From Treponema sp. (lineage in GTDB: Bacteria; Spirochaetota; Spirochaetia; Treponematales; Treponemataceae): DNA of 19,867 bases. Where the stretch lies: assembly GCA_031290005.1 (NCBI GenBank), contig JAITOJ010000143.1, positions 1 to 19,867 on the forward strand. The letters run 5' to 3'. This document shows positions 13,508 to 19,867 of this stretch, one piece after another. The notes beneath the pieces were generated by a model. The model did not search any database, was not told the origin of the DNA, and was given only the letters and a program-made list of their open reading frames with translations. Each line of letters starts with the position of its first letter. The first letter of the stretch is position 1. Made by a program: the position numbers and the translations under genes.

Positions 13508-14400
13508 TGGAAAACGGATTATCCTTAAAAGAACGGTACGGCCATCTGTTTGGCGAGCTGACTCGCCTTTCCCGTACCGCTGATATAGTGAATGAAACTA
13601 ATGTGTATCAGGAAGCGAATCCTGGAACCCGGAAAATCATGGACGGAATGCTCAAAGAAAATCTTTTGTCTGGATCCCGCCTTGAAGGAAAAGAGCATTT
13701 TTTTGAATTTTACCAGGCAATAAAAGCCGGGAAACGGGCGCTTATTTTACCGGAACACTACAGCAATCTGGATTTGCCGGTATTGTGCTACCTTCTGGAA
13801 CACGACGGCAGCGAAGCGGGCAGGGAAATTGCCCAAAAGCTGGTTGCCATTGCGGGCATGAAGCTCAACGAGCAAAATCCAATGGTGAAGGCTTGGGCGG
13901 AAGGTTTTACCCGTATTGTTATTTTCCCCAGCCGGGGGCTGTCCAACGCCAGCCCTGAGGAACAAATCAGGGGCAAGAAAATAAACATGGCGGCCATGCG
14001 CGCCCTGGATACCGCGAAACGCCGGGGCCAGCCAGTCTTGATGTTCCCCAGCGGCACCCGTTACCGTCCCGGCAGGCCGGAAACCAAACAGGGGGTACGG
14101 GAAATAGATTCCTACCTCCGCACCTTTGACGTGATGATTTTGGTCTCTATCAATGGCTGCTGCCTGAGACTGACAGAAAATGAACCGGGTAATATGCTTG
14201 CCGACCAGGTGTACCGGGACAAAATAATTATTGCCGCAAGCCCGGTGATGGATTGCAGAGCTTTCCGGCTTTCGGTGCTCGACTCAATCGCCGGGGATAC
14301 AACAATTGACCCCAAACAAGCCATAGCGGGAAAAATTATGGCATTGCTTGAGGCACAGCACAGTCATTACGAAACAGTGCGCTCGACTAGCGCACCATGA
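13507..14400 (+). CDS. Glycerolipid acyltransferase, PlsC-like
   Basis: A 297-residue protein following pgsA with a one-base overlap and a good AGGAG ribosome-binding site. The acyltransferase block I is HYSNLD (His84, Asp89; HX4D), which deprotonates the acceptor hydroxyl. Block III is FPSGTR (180-185), where most family members have FPEGTR. The Arg contacting the acceptor phosphate is kept but Glu is Ser. KLVAIAGMKL and RIVIFPSRG may correspond to block II. It probably transfers an acyl chain to glycerol-3-phosphate or 1-acylglycerol-3-phosphate at the membrane. The lack of clear transmembrane helices suggests a peripheral protein. Together with pgsA it forms a two-gene phospholipid unit. 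Its end overlaps the convergent metalloprotease gene by 14 nt. Confidence 0.82.
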   Translation: MENGLSLKERYGHLFGELTRLSRTADIVNETNVYQEANPGTRKIMDGMLKENLLSGSRLEGKEHFFEFYQAIKAGKRALILPEHYSNLDLPVLCYLLEHDGSEAGREIAQKLVAIAGMKLNEQNPMVKAWAEGFTRIVIFPSRGLSNASPEEQIRGKKINMAAMRALDTAKRRGQPVLMFPSGTRYRPGRPETKQGVREIDSYLRTFDVMILVSINGCCLRLTENEPGNMLADQVYRDKIIIAASPVMDCRAFRLSVLDSIAGDTTIDPKQAIAGKIMALLEAQHSHYETVRSTSAP

Positions 14401-16111
14401 GGTATAGTTCCACATTGGTGTCAGCCGGTTTTTGCGCCGTGATTTCAAGGGAACCGGATACGTTTTGCCATGTATTTTTGGATTGCAGAATCACCGAGTT
14501 AGCCCGCATGGGAAACCAGTATTGCAAATCCCACACCATAGGGCCTTTTTTGCCTGTATTGAGGGCTTTATCCGCGGTTGTTCCAGATTTTTCCATATCC
14601 CATATATCGAATCTGGCAAGGGTGTAGTCAGTCCCATTAATTTTTGAAACCGCTGTTTTATCAAACGAAACCGCGCCATCCGGAATTATGGAACCGCTGA
14701 ACACGAAGGCTTCGCCATACCGGGACAGAGCATTTTTGAAGGTCATGCCGGGATTGAGTTTTGAAAGGGTAGCGGTAACAGATTCTTCGTCAGTCTTGTC
14801 ATTTTCCAGAATTTCTTTAACCAGCGCTGGGCCGCCAAAATTCCGGGCTAAATATGCCCCAAAGGCATAAGAGTTGGCATAGGAAAACAACACATTATTG
14901 TTTTGAAGCCATTCTTTGACCCCCGATATCAGGTATCCACTCAAAAAGAGAGGAATTCTGCCACTGATAATATGTCCGGTACTGCCTGAGGCAATGCCAA
15001 TTAACGGCCCAATCATATCTTCCGCCAGCATAGAAAGCATCTCATCATACCAGGTGGCGGAACGTTTAGTATTTTTTATAAATTTTACATTGAAATTTAT
15101 CATGTGCTGAAATTCATGCACCAGCGTTGAATAGGCTTCATCGGGATACCGGTCAGTAAAATGCGCGTCCAGATAAAACAGTTCCGCATTGTTTGTCATA
15201 TAAGACGACATACCAGGCGAGTCTTGGCTATAAAAATCCTTTGACCAGAAATAACCAAAAGTCCCGCTGGTTTGAGTCTGTGAATAATCAAAGTCAATGT
15301 CGTACACCAGGATTTGAATTTTTGGGTCTTTGTCCACACCGCCATAATTTTCATGGCTGGTGTCAAGCCCTCCTCCGTATTCGTAACCAAACACGGAGGT
15401 CTCTAACCCGTAGATGGCATCGAATTTCGCCGCCAATGCCTCTGCCTGAGCTTCGGTGATTTTGTTGTCGTTATTGGCTAGTGGTGAAATGCCAAAATTG
15501 ACATCCGCCACCCATATATTGCTGTGGTTACCTGTGGCGCACAGGGTGGTATCAATTTCTATCCATGCGCCGCGCGCATCTTCAACCCAAAATTGCCTTA
15601 TTGACGTCCCCACCGTATACGATGCGGCGCGCTCAAGTACGGACCTGGCGGGCTGGCGGACAATTCCTGCTGCCGGCGGAGGGTCGCTGTTAAAAGCCTG
15701 CGCCCCGGAATGGTCGTAGCGGGTAACGGTGTCCCCTGTTCCGGTGGTAAAAACGCCGGAAATCGGGCGGGCCTGCCCGCTGGACGGCAGGAGGGATACA
15801 GAAGGGAAGGGCGCGTCTGTCACACTCCGCCGTGATGAAGAGGCGGCAAAGACGTGTCCGGTCTTATCGGCGTTCACGAGACTATCCGATTTGTTGACCT
15901 TTACCAGATATACATTCTGGCCGGCTAAATCTGTAAGAACAATTTTTTGTGAACTTCCCGCTTCGGTAAAATTAACTTTAGTGACTCCCGCAGGTGGAAT
16001 TTCCACCGGCGTATTCGTATTCGTTATTGCGGGGCTGCATCCCGTAACAGACAACACAGACAAAAGTATAAAAATGCCGTAAACACGGCGCGTTGCATGG
16101 TCTTTATTCAT
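14387..16111 (-). CDS. M30-like zinc metalloprotease lipoprotein
   Basis: A 574-residue lipoprotein. The ATG at 16111 is chosen because AAGGAG (16125-16120 region) lies 8 nt upstream and a signal peptide with lipobox VTGC (Cys25) follows. A longer frame from 16129 adds only six residues. HEFQHMINF (332-340) is the zinc-binding HExxH, and WYDEMLSMLAED (354-365) downstream supplies the third Glu ligand, the arrangement of peptidase family M30 (hyicolysin-type). Residues 30-160 are a Ser/Thr/Pro-rich linker and a possible sugar- or surface-binding region. The C-terminus (about 485-574) is beta-rich. The protein should be anchored in the envelope and cut extracellular or surface proteins. It follows the TetR gene after 24 nt, so that regulator probably controls it. 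Confidence 0.87.
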   Translation of the reverse strand: MNKDHATRRVYGIFILLSVLSVTGCSPAITNTNTPVEIPPAGVTKVNFTEAGSSQKIVLTDLAGQNVYLVKVNKSDSLVNADKTGHVFAASSSRRSVTDAPFPSVSLLPSSGQARPISGVFTTGTGDTVTRYDHSGAQAFNSDPPPAAGIVRQPARSVLERAASYTVGTSIRQFWVEDARGAWIEIDTTLCATGNHSNIWVADVNFGISPLANNDNKITEAQAEALAAKFDAIYGLETSVFGYEYGGGLDTSHENYGGVDKDPKIQILVYDIDFDYSQTQTSGTFGYFWSKDFYSQDSPGMSSYMTNNAELFYLDAHFTDRYPDEAYSTLVHEFQHMINFNVKFIKNTKRSATWYDEMLSMLAEDMIGPLIGIASGSTGHIISGRIPLFLSGYLISGVKEWLQNNNVLFSYANSYAFGAYLARNFGGPALVKEILENDKTDEESVTATLSKLNPGMTFKNALSRYGEAFVFSGSIIPDGAVSFDKTAVSKINGTDYTLARFDIWDMEKSGTTADKALNTGKKGPMVWDLQYWFPMRANSVILQSKNTWQNVSGSLEITAQKPADTNVELYLMVR

Positions 16112-16135
16112 AATTGATACTCCTTGCATTGATAA

Positions 16136-16732
16136 CTACGTTACTCCCAGACATGTTACAGCCTGGTTAATGGCACTCCGGATTTCCGAAAGATTCTGCT
16201 GATTCAACACCGACAAACGGAAAATCGCCGATTCCAGCAGGCCGTACAGCATTTCGTCCGCGTCGTGCACGTTTACCGGGCGGAATTCCCCGCTGGCGAT
16301 TCCTTCGTTAATCAGATTTGACAAAATATGCCGGAGCCGGATAATCCGGCGGCGGACCCGTTCGCCCGCGTCTTTTCCGGCTTTTTGCAGTTGAATCAGA
16401 TAGTTGAGCAGCACCGTAAACAGTTTTCGGTTTTCCATGAACGCATCCAGAATTTCATTCATGGTGGCGTGTAATTTTTCCGTCGCGGAAAGGGAAACAT
16501 CCCGGATAATTTTTTTGAGCCTGCTTTCAATCAGGCTGGTGAGCTGACGGATACTGTCGGTGAAAATCTCCCGCTTGTCCCTGAAATACAAGTACAGCGT
16601 GGTGCGGGTGATTCCGCAGCGGTCCGCGATTTTCTGGAAAGTAACGTCTTCAAAGCCTTCTTCAATGAAAATATCGAGGGACTTGTTGAGAATTTCCCGT
16701 TTGCGTTTTTCGTGCTCAATAACAATTGCCAT
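16136..16732 (-). CDS. TetR/AcrR family transcriptional regulator
   Basis: A 198-residue regulator of standard length. Residues 8-55 form the TetR DNA-binding domain: a helix around KREILNKSLDIFIEEGFED, then the helix-turn-helix TFQKIADRCGITRTTLYLYF (31-50). The rest is the helical ligand-binding and dimer domain with no recognised specificity motif. The gene has a consensus promoter (TTGACA-N18-TATAAT) that ends 8 nt before the ATG, and no ribosome-binding site, so its message is probably leaderless. An imperfect inverted repeat across the -10 box could be its own operator. The metalloprotease gene lies directly downstream in the same orientation and is the most likely target along with the regulator itself. 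Confidence 0.93.
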   Translation of the reverse strand: MAIVIEHEKRKREILNKSLDIFIEEGFEDVTFQKIADRCGITRTTLYLYFRDKREIFTDSIRQLTSLIESRLKKIIRDVSLSATEKLHATMNEILDAFMENRKLFTVLLNYLIQLQKAGKDAGERVRRRIIRLRHILSNLINEGIASGEFRPVNVHDADEMLYGLLESAIFRLSVLNQQNLSEIRSAINQAVTCLGVT

Positions 16733-16740
16733 GTCTATTG

Positions 16741-16770
16741 ATTATACAAAAATATAAAAGCAGGTGTCAA
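16741..16770 (-). promoter_or_regulatory. Consensus promoter of the tetR-metalloprotease unit
   Basis: On the minus strand TTGACA (16770-16765), an 18-nt spacer and TATAAT (16746-16741), both perfect consensus matches. The promoter lies inside the last codons of the methyltransferase gene, and its TAA stop (16744-16742) is part of the -10 box. Eight bases separate the -10 box from the tetR ATG. Confidence 0.85.
16742..16757. promoter_or_regulatory. Possible TetR operator over the -10 box
   Basis: TTATA (16742-16746) and TATAA (16753-16757) are inverted around six bases and cover the -10 box and part of the spacer. TetR regulators often bind such sites to repress themselves. The arms are short and AT-rich, so chance is a real alternative. 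Confidence 0.3.
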
Positions 16771-17896
16771 GGTTTCCGCCGGTAATTTTTTTCCTGCTCT
16801 CCGCTTTCCTGCCCAGGGCGGTTTCAAACCCCTCGCGGGCAGTGAGAAAGCCGCTTTTCCAGCCCGGAAAATTCTGAAAAACGCAGCCCATCCGGCGATA
16901 CAGCGCATCCGCTTCGGCCTCGTCCCCCAGGCGCTCGCCATAGGGCGGGTTCCCGATAAGCACGCCTTCTTCATACGGGGCTTTTAGGTCAGCGAAGTCC
17001 GCCTGCCGGAATTCGGGGCGTTTGATTTTCGCGTCGCTGCCGATAGTTTGCAGGGCGCGCCCGGCCAGCACGCAGGCGTGTTCCGCGTTAATCCGGGCAA
17101 GCTCCGCCGCGTTGCCGTCGATGTCGCTGCCGCTGACGCGGGCCACGCAGTCCGGCCGGATATTCGCGGCTTCCTTGTTCCTGATGTCCGCCGCCGCCTG
17201 GGGGTCAAAGACTGCCAGGTTCTCCAGGGCAAAGCGCCTGCCGAACCCCGGCGCTACGTTGTAGGCGTAGAGGACGGCCTCGCAGACAATGGTACCGGAG
17301 CCGCAGAAAGGGTCGTGGAGGGGCGTTTTCCTGCGCCAGGCCATACACTGCAAGAGCACCGCCGCCACGGTCTCCCGGAGGGGGGCCGCGCCGCCTTCCC
17401 TGCGGTAGCCCCGTTTGTGGAGAGGCGCGCCGGACAGGTCAAGCAGCAGAAGCGCCCGGTCTTTGTCGATATACACCCGGACATCGGACTCAAACCCGCT
17501 TTCAGGCATCACCCGCATCCGCCAATTGTCCGAAAGTTTCTGATATATCGCCTTATGCACTACTTTTTGCACGCTATGTTCTGAAGCCAGGCGGCTCCCG
17601 TGGCTGCGCACCTTGTCAACCACGATTTTGGCGTCTTTCTTGAAAAAATCCTGCCAGTCAACTTTGTAAGCCCCGTCAAAGAGGGCGTCAAAGTCCCCGG
17701 CGTCAAAGCTTGCCATTTGCAAATACACCCGGTCGGCGGTGCGGAGGCACAGGTTCGCCCGGTACAGCCCTTCGTCGCCGGCAACAAAGCTGACCCGGCC
17801 CGGAACGCTCCCTGTGAGGGCATACCCAAGCTGTTTTATCTCGTTTCCCAGAATTTTTTCCGCGCCCACCGCGCACAAAGCCACCAGCGTATTCAT
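16742..17896 (-). CDS. THUMP-domain rRNA guanine N2-methyltransferase, RlmL-N/YpsC-like
   Basis: A 384-residue cytosolic methyltransferase. The ATG at 17896 gives the typical start MNTLVALCAVGAEKILGNEI. Longer in-frame starts add only seven residues and lie on the promoter. Residues about 40-155 form the THUMP RNA-binding domain. LHKRGYRR (159-166) is the usual linker. The SAM-binding fold follows with DPFCGSGTI (195-203), DID (258-260) and the catalytic NPPYGERLG (316-324). The family methylates N2 of a guanine in 23S rRNA (the m2G2445 type). The exact site is inferred from family. The promoter ends 7 nt before the ATG, again without a convincing ribosome-binding site. Confidence 0.9.
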   Translation of the reverse strand: MNTLVALCAVGAEKILGNEIKQLGYALTGSVPGRVSFVAGDEGLYRANLCLRTADRVYLQMASFDAGDFDALFDGAYKVDWQDFFKKDAKIVVDKVRSHGSRLASEHSVQKVVHKAIYQKLSDNWRMRVMPESGFESDVRVYIDKDRALLLLDLSGAPLHKRGYRREGGAAPLRETVAAVLLQCMAWRRKTPLHDPFCGSGTIVCEAVLYAYNVAPGFGRRFALENLAVFDPQAAADIRNKEAANIRPDCVARVSGSDIDGNAAELARINAEHACVLAGRALQTIGSDAKIKRPEFRQADFADLKAPYEEGVLIGNPPYGERLGDEAEADALYRRMGCVFQNFPGWKSGFLTAREGFETALGRKAESRKKITGGNLDTCFYIFV

Positions 17897-17903
17897 GGAA
17901 ACC

Positions 17904-17932
17904 ACCATACCACACAACCGCCTGTTCGTCTA
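17904..17932 (-). promoter_or_regulatory. Probable promoter of the rRNA methyltransferase gene
   Basis: Minus-strand TAGACG (17932-17927), a 17-nt spacer and TATGGT (17909-17904). Each hexamer matches the consensus at four of six positions. The ATG at 17896 follows after 7 nt. Confidence 0.45.
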
Positions 17933-18070
17933 TCCCGCTTGACTCGCTTCAACGCTGTACTAACGGCAACAATCGCCGCGCAATACGCATATTCCAGTAG
18001 TATGCCGTTGCTGTTGATAGGGGCGGGGCGCAGGAAGCGGGAGGTGTGGCGCCGCTGCTACCGGGAAGGT

Positions 18071-19030
18071 TTACCGGGAAGCTCTGGCGGAATATGAGCG
18101 GGAGTATTGCGGCGCAAAATCAACGGCCCTGATGCCCAGACACACCGCCACCGCCCGTTCCAGTCCTGGAATTTGCTTGTGTATGGGGATATTTACCGGC
18201 CGGATTGTACCGTCCGGGTAGCGCATAGCCAGGGCCGTGGAGCCGCCGCCGTCAAAATTGAGGGCGTTCCATGAACCAAGATGCCGCATCAGAAGCCCCA
18301 GCTCACCCTCGGTCACCCCCGCGCTGCCCAGCCGCCTGCCGTCTGCAACCAGCAAGTACAGGGTTTTGCCGTCTTCCGATAAGCCCGCGGCGCTGCGGGG
18401 ATGCCGGACCGTACCCGAGGCGGCCCGGACAGTGATTTCACCGTCTTCAAGGACAATGAAAAATCCCCCCGCGGCATATTGAATTGTCCGGCCAGGAGAC
18501 TCAAGACGCGCCTGATTCAAAAACGCGGCGTCCCCGTCAGCATAGATAACAAGCCCGTCGTAGGGCGGGAGGGGAGACGCGATGGCGGCCCCGTCCGAAA
18601 CCGCGATTCCCATAATCTGACGCGCTTCTCCAACTCTGGCGGAAACAGGACTAAACGGACTGGTATTGAGAGCCGCGATACAATCGTTTGCCCGGGCAAA
18701 ACCGGTAATTGTGGTGCCAAACCCCCGGTTTACCTCCGGCGTAAACCCCGCGTCTTTTTCCCCCGGCTTCCCCGTGCCCACCACAAAGCGCACGGATGGA
18801 TGAGCCAAATCGACTTTGAGCGCCCAGAATTCCAGAACCGGCTCCGCGGTCTTCCCCGCGAAATACCCAATCCCCGAGGCGAAAGACTGCCAAACAGGAT
18901 CAACGCCGCCGATAGAATCAAACTGAACCGCCCGCTCCCTGTCTCCGCTCACCGGCGAAACCGTGGCGCACCCAACGCACAACCCGGCAAAAAACGCCAG
19001 GTAGACAAAACAACGCAAATCTTTTCTCAT
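18071..19030 (-). CDS. NAGPA/DUF2233-type phosphodiester glycosidase lipoprotein
   Basis: A 319-residue lipoprotein with a basic start, a hydrophobic stretch and a relaxed spirochaete-like lipobox (CVGC, Cys21). Residues about 60-300 match the phosphodiester glycosidase domain found in the lysosomal uncovering enzyme NAGPA and in bacterial sporulation protein YoeB/DUF2233 types. The markers are HPRSAAGLSEDG (210-221), LLVADGRR (226-233), GVTEGELGLLMRHLG (238-252) and NFDGGGSTALAM (258-269), where the Asp-Gly-Gly-Gly-Ser-Thr loop forms the active site. It should cleave a sugar-phosphodiester bond in the envelope, substrate unknown. It follows recR by 33 nt, and those 33 nt contain an 11-G tract one base before the ATG, at the ribosome-binding position. 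Confidence 0.86.
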   Translation of the reverse strand: MRKDLRCFVYLAFFAGLCVGCATVSPVSGDRERAVQFDSIGGVDPVWQSFASGIGYFAGKTAEPVLEFWALKVDLAHPSVRFVVGTGKPGEKDAGFTPEVNRGFGTTITGFARANDCIAALNTSPFSPVSARVGEARQIMGIAVSDGAAIASPLPPYDGLVIYADGDAAFLNQARLESPGRTIQYAAGGFFIVLEDGEITVRAASGTVRHPRSAAGLSEDGKTLYLLVADGRRLGSAGVTEGELGLLMRHLGSWNALNFDGGGSTALAMRYPDGTIRPVNIPIHKQIPGLERAVAVCLGIRAVDFAPQYSRSYSARASR

Positions 19031-19031
19031 T

Positions 19032-19042
19032 CCCCCCCCCCC
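19032..19042 (-). repeat. Poly-G tract (11 G) before a lipoprotein start
   Basis: Eleven C on the plus strand read as 11 G on the minus strand, preceded by AGA and followed by A and the ATG of the phosphodiester glycosidase gene. The tract supplies the only purine-rich ribosome-binding sequence. Slipped-strand changes in its length would alter binding-site spacing or transcription. Such poly-G switches are known upstream of tpr genes in Treponema pallidum. Confidence 0.8.
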
Positions 19043-19063
19043 TCTATTGGACTATCCCTCTGC

Positions 19064-19651
19064 TTACAACGTTACCCGCCCTCTCAAACTTCTTGCCAAG
19101 GTCAACCGGTCGGCATATTCCAGGTCGCCGCCCACCGGCAGCCCCGAAGCCAGCCGGGACACCCGGACGCCCGTACCGGAAAGCAGCCGCTGGATATACA
19201 ATGCGGTGGTGTCCCCCTCTACGGTGGGGTTGGTGGCAAGAATCACCTCGGAGATGCCGCCGCTTTTCACCCGGCTCACCAGACGACCGATACTCAGATT
19301 ATCCGGCCCGATTCCTTCAAGGGGCGCGATAAGGCCGCCCAGCACGTGGAACAGCCCGGTGTATTCGCGGGATGCCTCGATGGTCTGCACGTCCTGGGGC
19401 TGCTCCACCACGCAGAGCGTCGAACGGTCCCGGCTGGGGGAATCGCAGATGGGGCAGGGGTCATTTTCGGTGTAGGCCCCGCAAACCGAGCAGGGGCGGA
19501 TTTTTTCCTGAATCTGAGCGATTTGGCGGGAGAAGCGCTGCATATACGCCGGGTCGGCCCTGAGCAGAAAGCTGGTGATACGGGAGGCGCTTTTTTTGCC
19601 TATCCCCGGCAGGCGGGACAAGGACTCGGTCAGTTCTTCCAGGATGTTCAT
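19064..19651 (-). CDS. recR: Recombination mediator protein RecR
   Basis: A 195-residue protein of normal RecR length. It shows the helix-hairpin-helix LSRLPGIGKKSASRI (11-25), the zinc finger Cys54, Cys57, Cys66 and Cys69 (CSVCG and CPIC), the Toprim domain starting LCVVEQPQDVQTIE (79-92) and NPTVEGDTTALYI (141-153), and the C-terminal LASGLPVGGDLEYAD (167-181). RecR works with RecO, and in some organisms RecF, to load RecA on gapped DNA. It overlaps the ebfC stop by 4 nt (ATGA), the conserved ybaB-recR order of bacteria. A run of seven A within the PGIGKKSAS codons is a possible slippage site. Confidence 0.96.
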   Translation of the reverse strand: MNILEELTESLSRLPGIGKKSASRITSFLLRADPAYMQRFSRQIAQIQEKIRPCSVCGAYTENDPCPICDSPSRDRSTLCVVEQPQDVQTIEASREYTGLFHVLGGLIAPLEGIGPDNLSIGRLVSRVKSGGISEVILATNPTVEGDTTALYIQRLLSGTGVRVSRLASGLPVGGDLEYADRLTLARSLRGRVTL

Positions 19652-19867
19652 GGCGTCAGGCCGGGAATATTGAGACCGCCCATGAGCGGCCCAAGCTGGG
19701 CTTTCATTCCCTCCTGAAGTTTGGCCTGGGCATCCCGGTGGGCCGCCACAATCAGGTCTTGCAGCATGGGGATGTCCCGCTTGTCCACGCAGATGGGGTC
19801 AAGCTCAATGCCGGTCATATCGAACCGGCCGTTCAGGGTGATCCGCACCATGTTGCCCCCGGAGGAA
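19648..19867 (-). CDS. ebfC: Nucleoid-associated protein EbfC/YbaB, C-terminal part (partial)
   Basis: The coding frame is open to the window edge. The visible 72 residues begin SSGGNMVRITLNGRFDMTGI, which matches the central GGG-V-V-x-NG strand region of YbaB, and go on with DPICVDKRDIPMLQDLIVAA and a helical C-terminus ending in NIPGLTP. YbaB/EbfC is a small dimeric DNA-binding protein whose gene usually lies between dnaX and recR. The true start is outside the window, and an ATG at 19851 is internal. The stop overlaps the recR start. Confidence 0.9.
   Translation of the reverse strand, partial: SSGGNMVRITLNGRFDMTGIELDPICVDKRDIPMLQDLIVAAHRDAQAKLQEGMKAQLGPLMGGLNIPGLTP

Noticed and set aside
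17897..18070. Possible gene remnant or terminator between the methyltransferase and glycosidase genes
   Set aside because: Only a 10-bp direct repeat TACCGGGAAG and a weak inverted AACGGCA/TGCCGTT were seen. No hairpin with T-tract and no peptide that resembles a known family.
18401..19717. 438-codon plus-strand open frame opposite the glycosidase and recR genes
   Set aside because: It is antisense to two well-recognised genes, has a basic and proline-rich composition typical of shadow frames in GC-rich DNA, and runs through the poly-C tract.

Overview
The window looks like a piece of a spirochaete chromosome, most likely a Treponema-type organism of moderately high GC. The reasons are the many lipoproteins with relaxed lipoboxes, a DUF4912/GH57-like gene pair, an M30-type (HEFQH) lipoprotein, and a poly-G tract directly in front of a lipoprotein start, a feature known from treponemes. 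The assignment is inference from protein character and cannot be proven without database searches.

Layout. Positions 1-822 (+) hold the last 43 codons of elongation factor G and a small P-loop ATPase-like protein. Positions 6926-819 (-) form a tightly packed four-gene unit: DUF4912 protein, a GH57-family protein whose catalytic residues appear lost, a secreted TPR protein with calcium-loop-like motifs, and an HtrA-like serine protease lipoprotein. Positions 6927-8255 are a scarred intergenic zone. It holds an orphan bidirectional terminator, the frameshifted and deleted remains of a VapC/PIN toxin gene with its small downstream partner, a 21-bp palindromic tandem repeat of about 11.5 units, and several perfect hairpins.

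Positions 8256-12866 (+) are a glycerol operon: glpK, a GlpA-like FAD dehydrogenase with a BFD-type Fe-S tail, a GlpB-like FAD/NAD oxidoreductase and a DUF1667 cysteine protein, all with overlapping starts and stops. It is followed at once by its own promoter and pgsA plus an acyltransferase (12899-14400). The whole stretch is therefore organised around glycerol-3-phosphate: making it, oxidising it, and putting it into phospholipid. Positions 17896-14387 (-) hold a THUMP-type rRNA methyltransferase, a TetR regulator and an M30-like metalloprotease lipoprotein. Positions 19867-18071 (-) hold the end of ebfC/ybaB, recR, and a NAGPA-type phosphodiester glycosidase lipoprotein preceded by an 11-G tract.

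The most interesting signals are: (1) five genes whose sigma70-like -10 box ends only 6-10 nt before the ATG, which predicts leaderless or nearly leaderless mRNAs, two of them with a promoter hexamer built over the stop codon of the preceding gene; (2) the poly-G tract at the ribosome-binding position of the glycosidase lipoprotein, a likely phase-variation switch; (3) the GH57 pseudoenzyme in a DUF4912 operon; and (4) the palindromic 21-bp repeat array between a dead toxin gene and the glycerol operon. No tRNA, rRNA, CRISPR array or transposase gene was seen.
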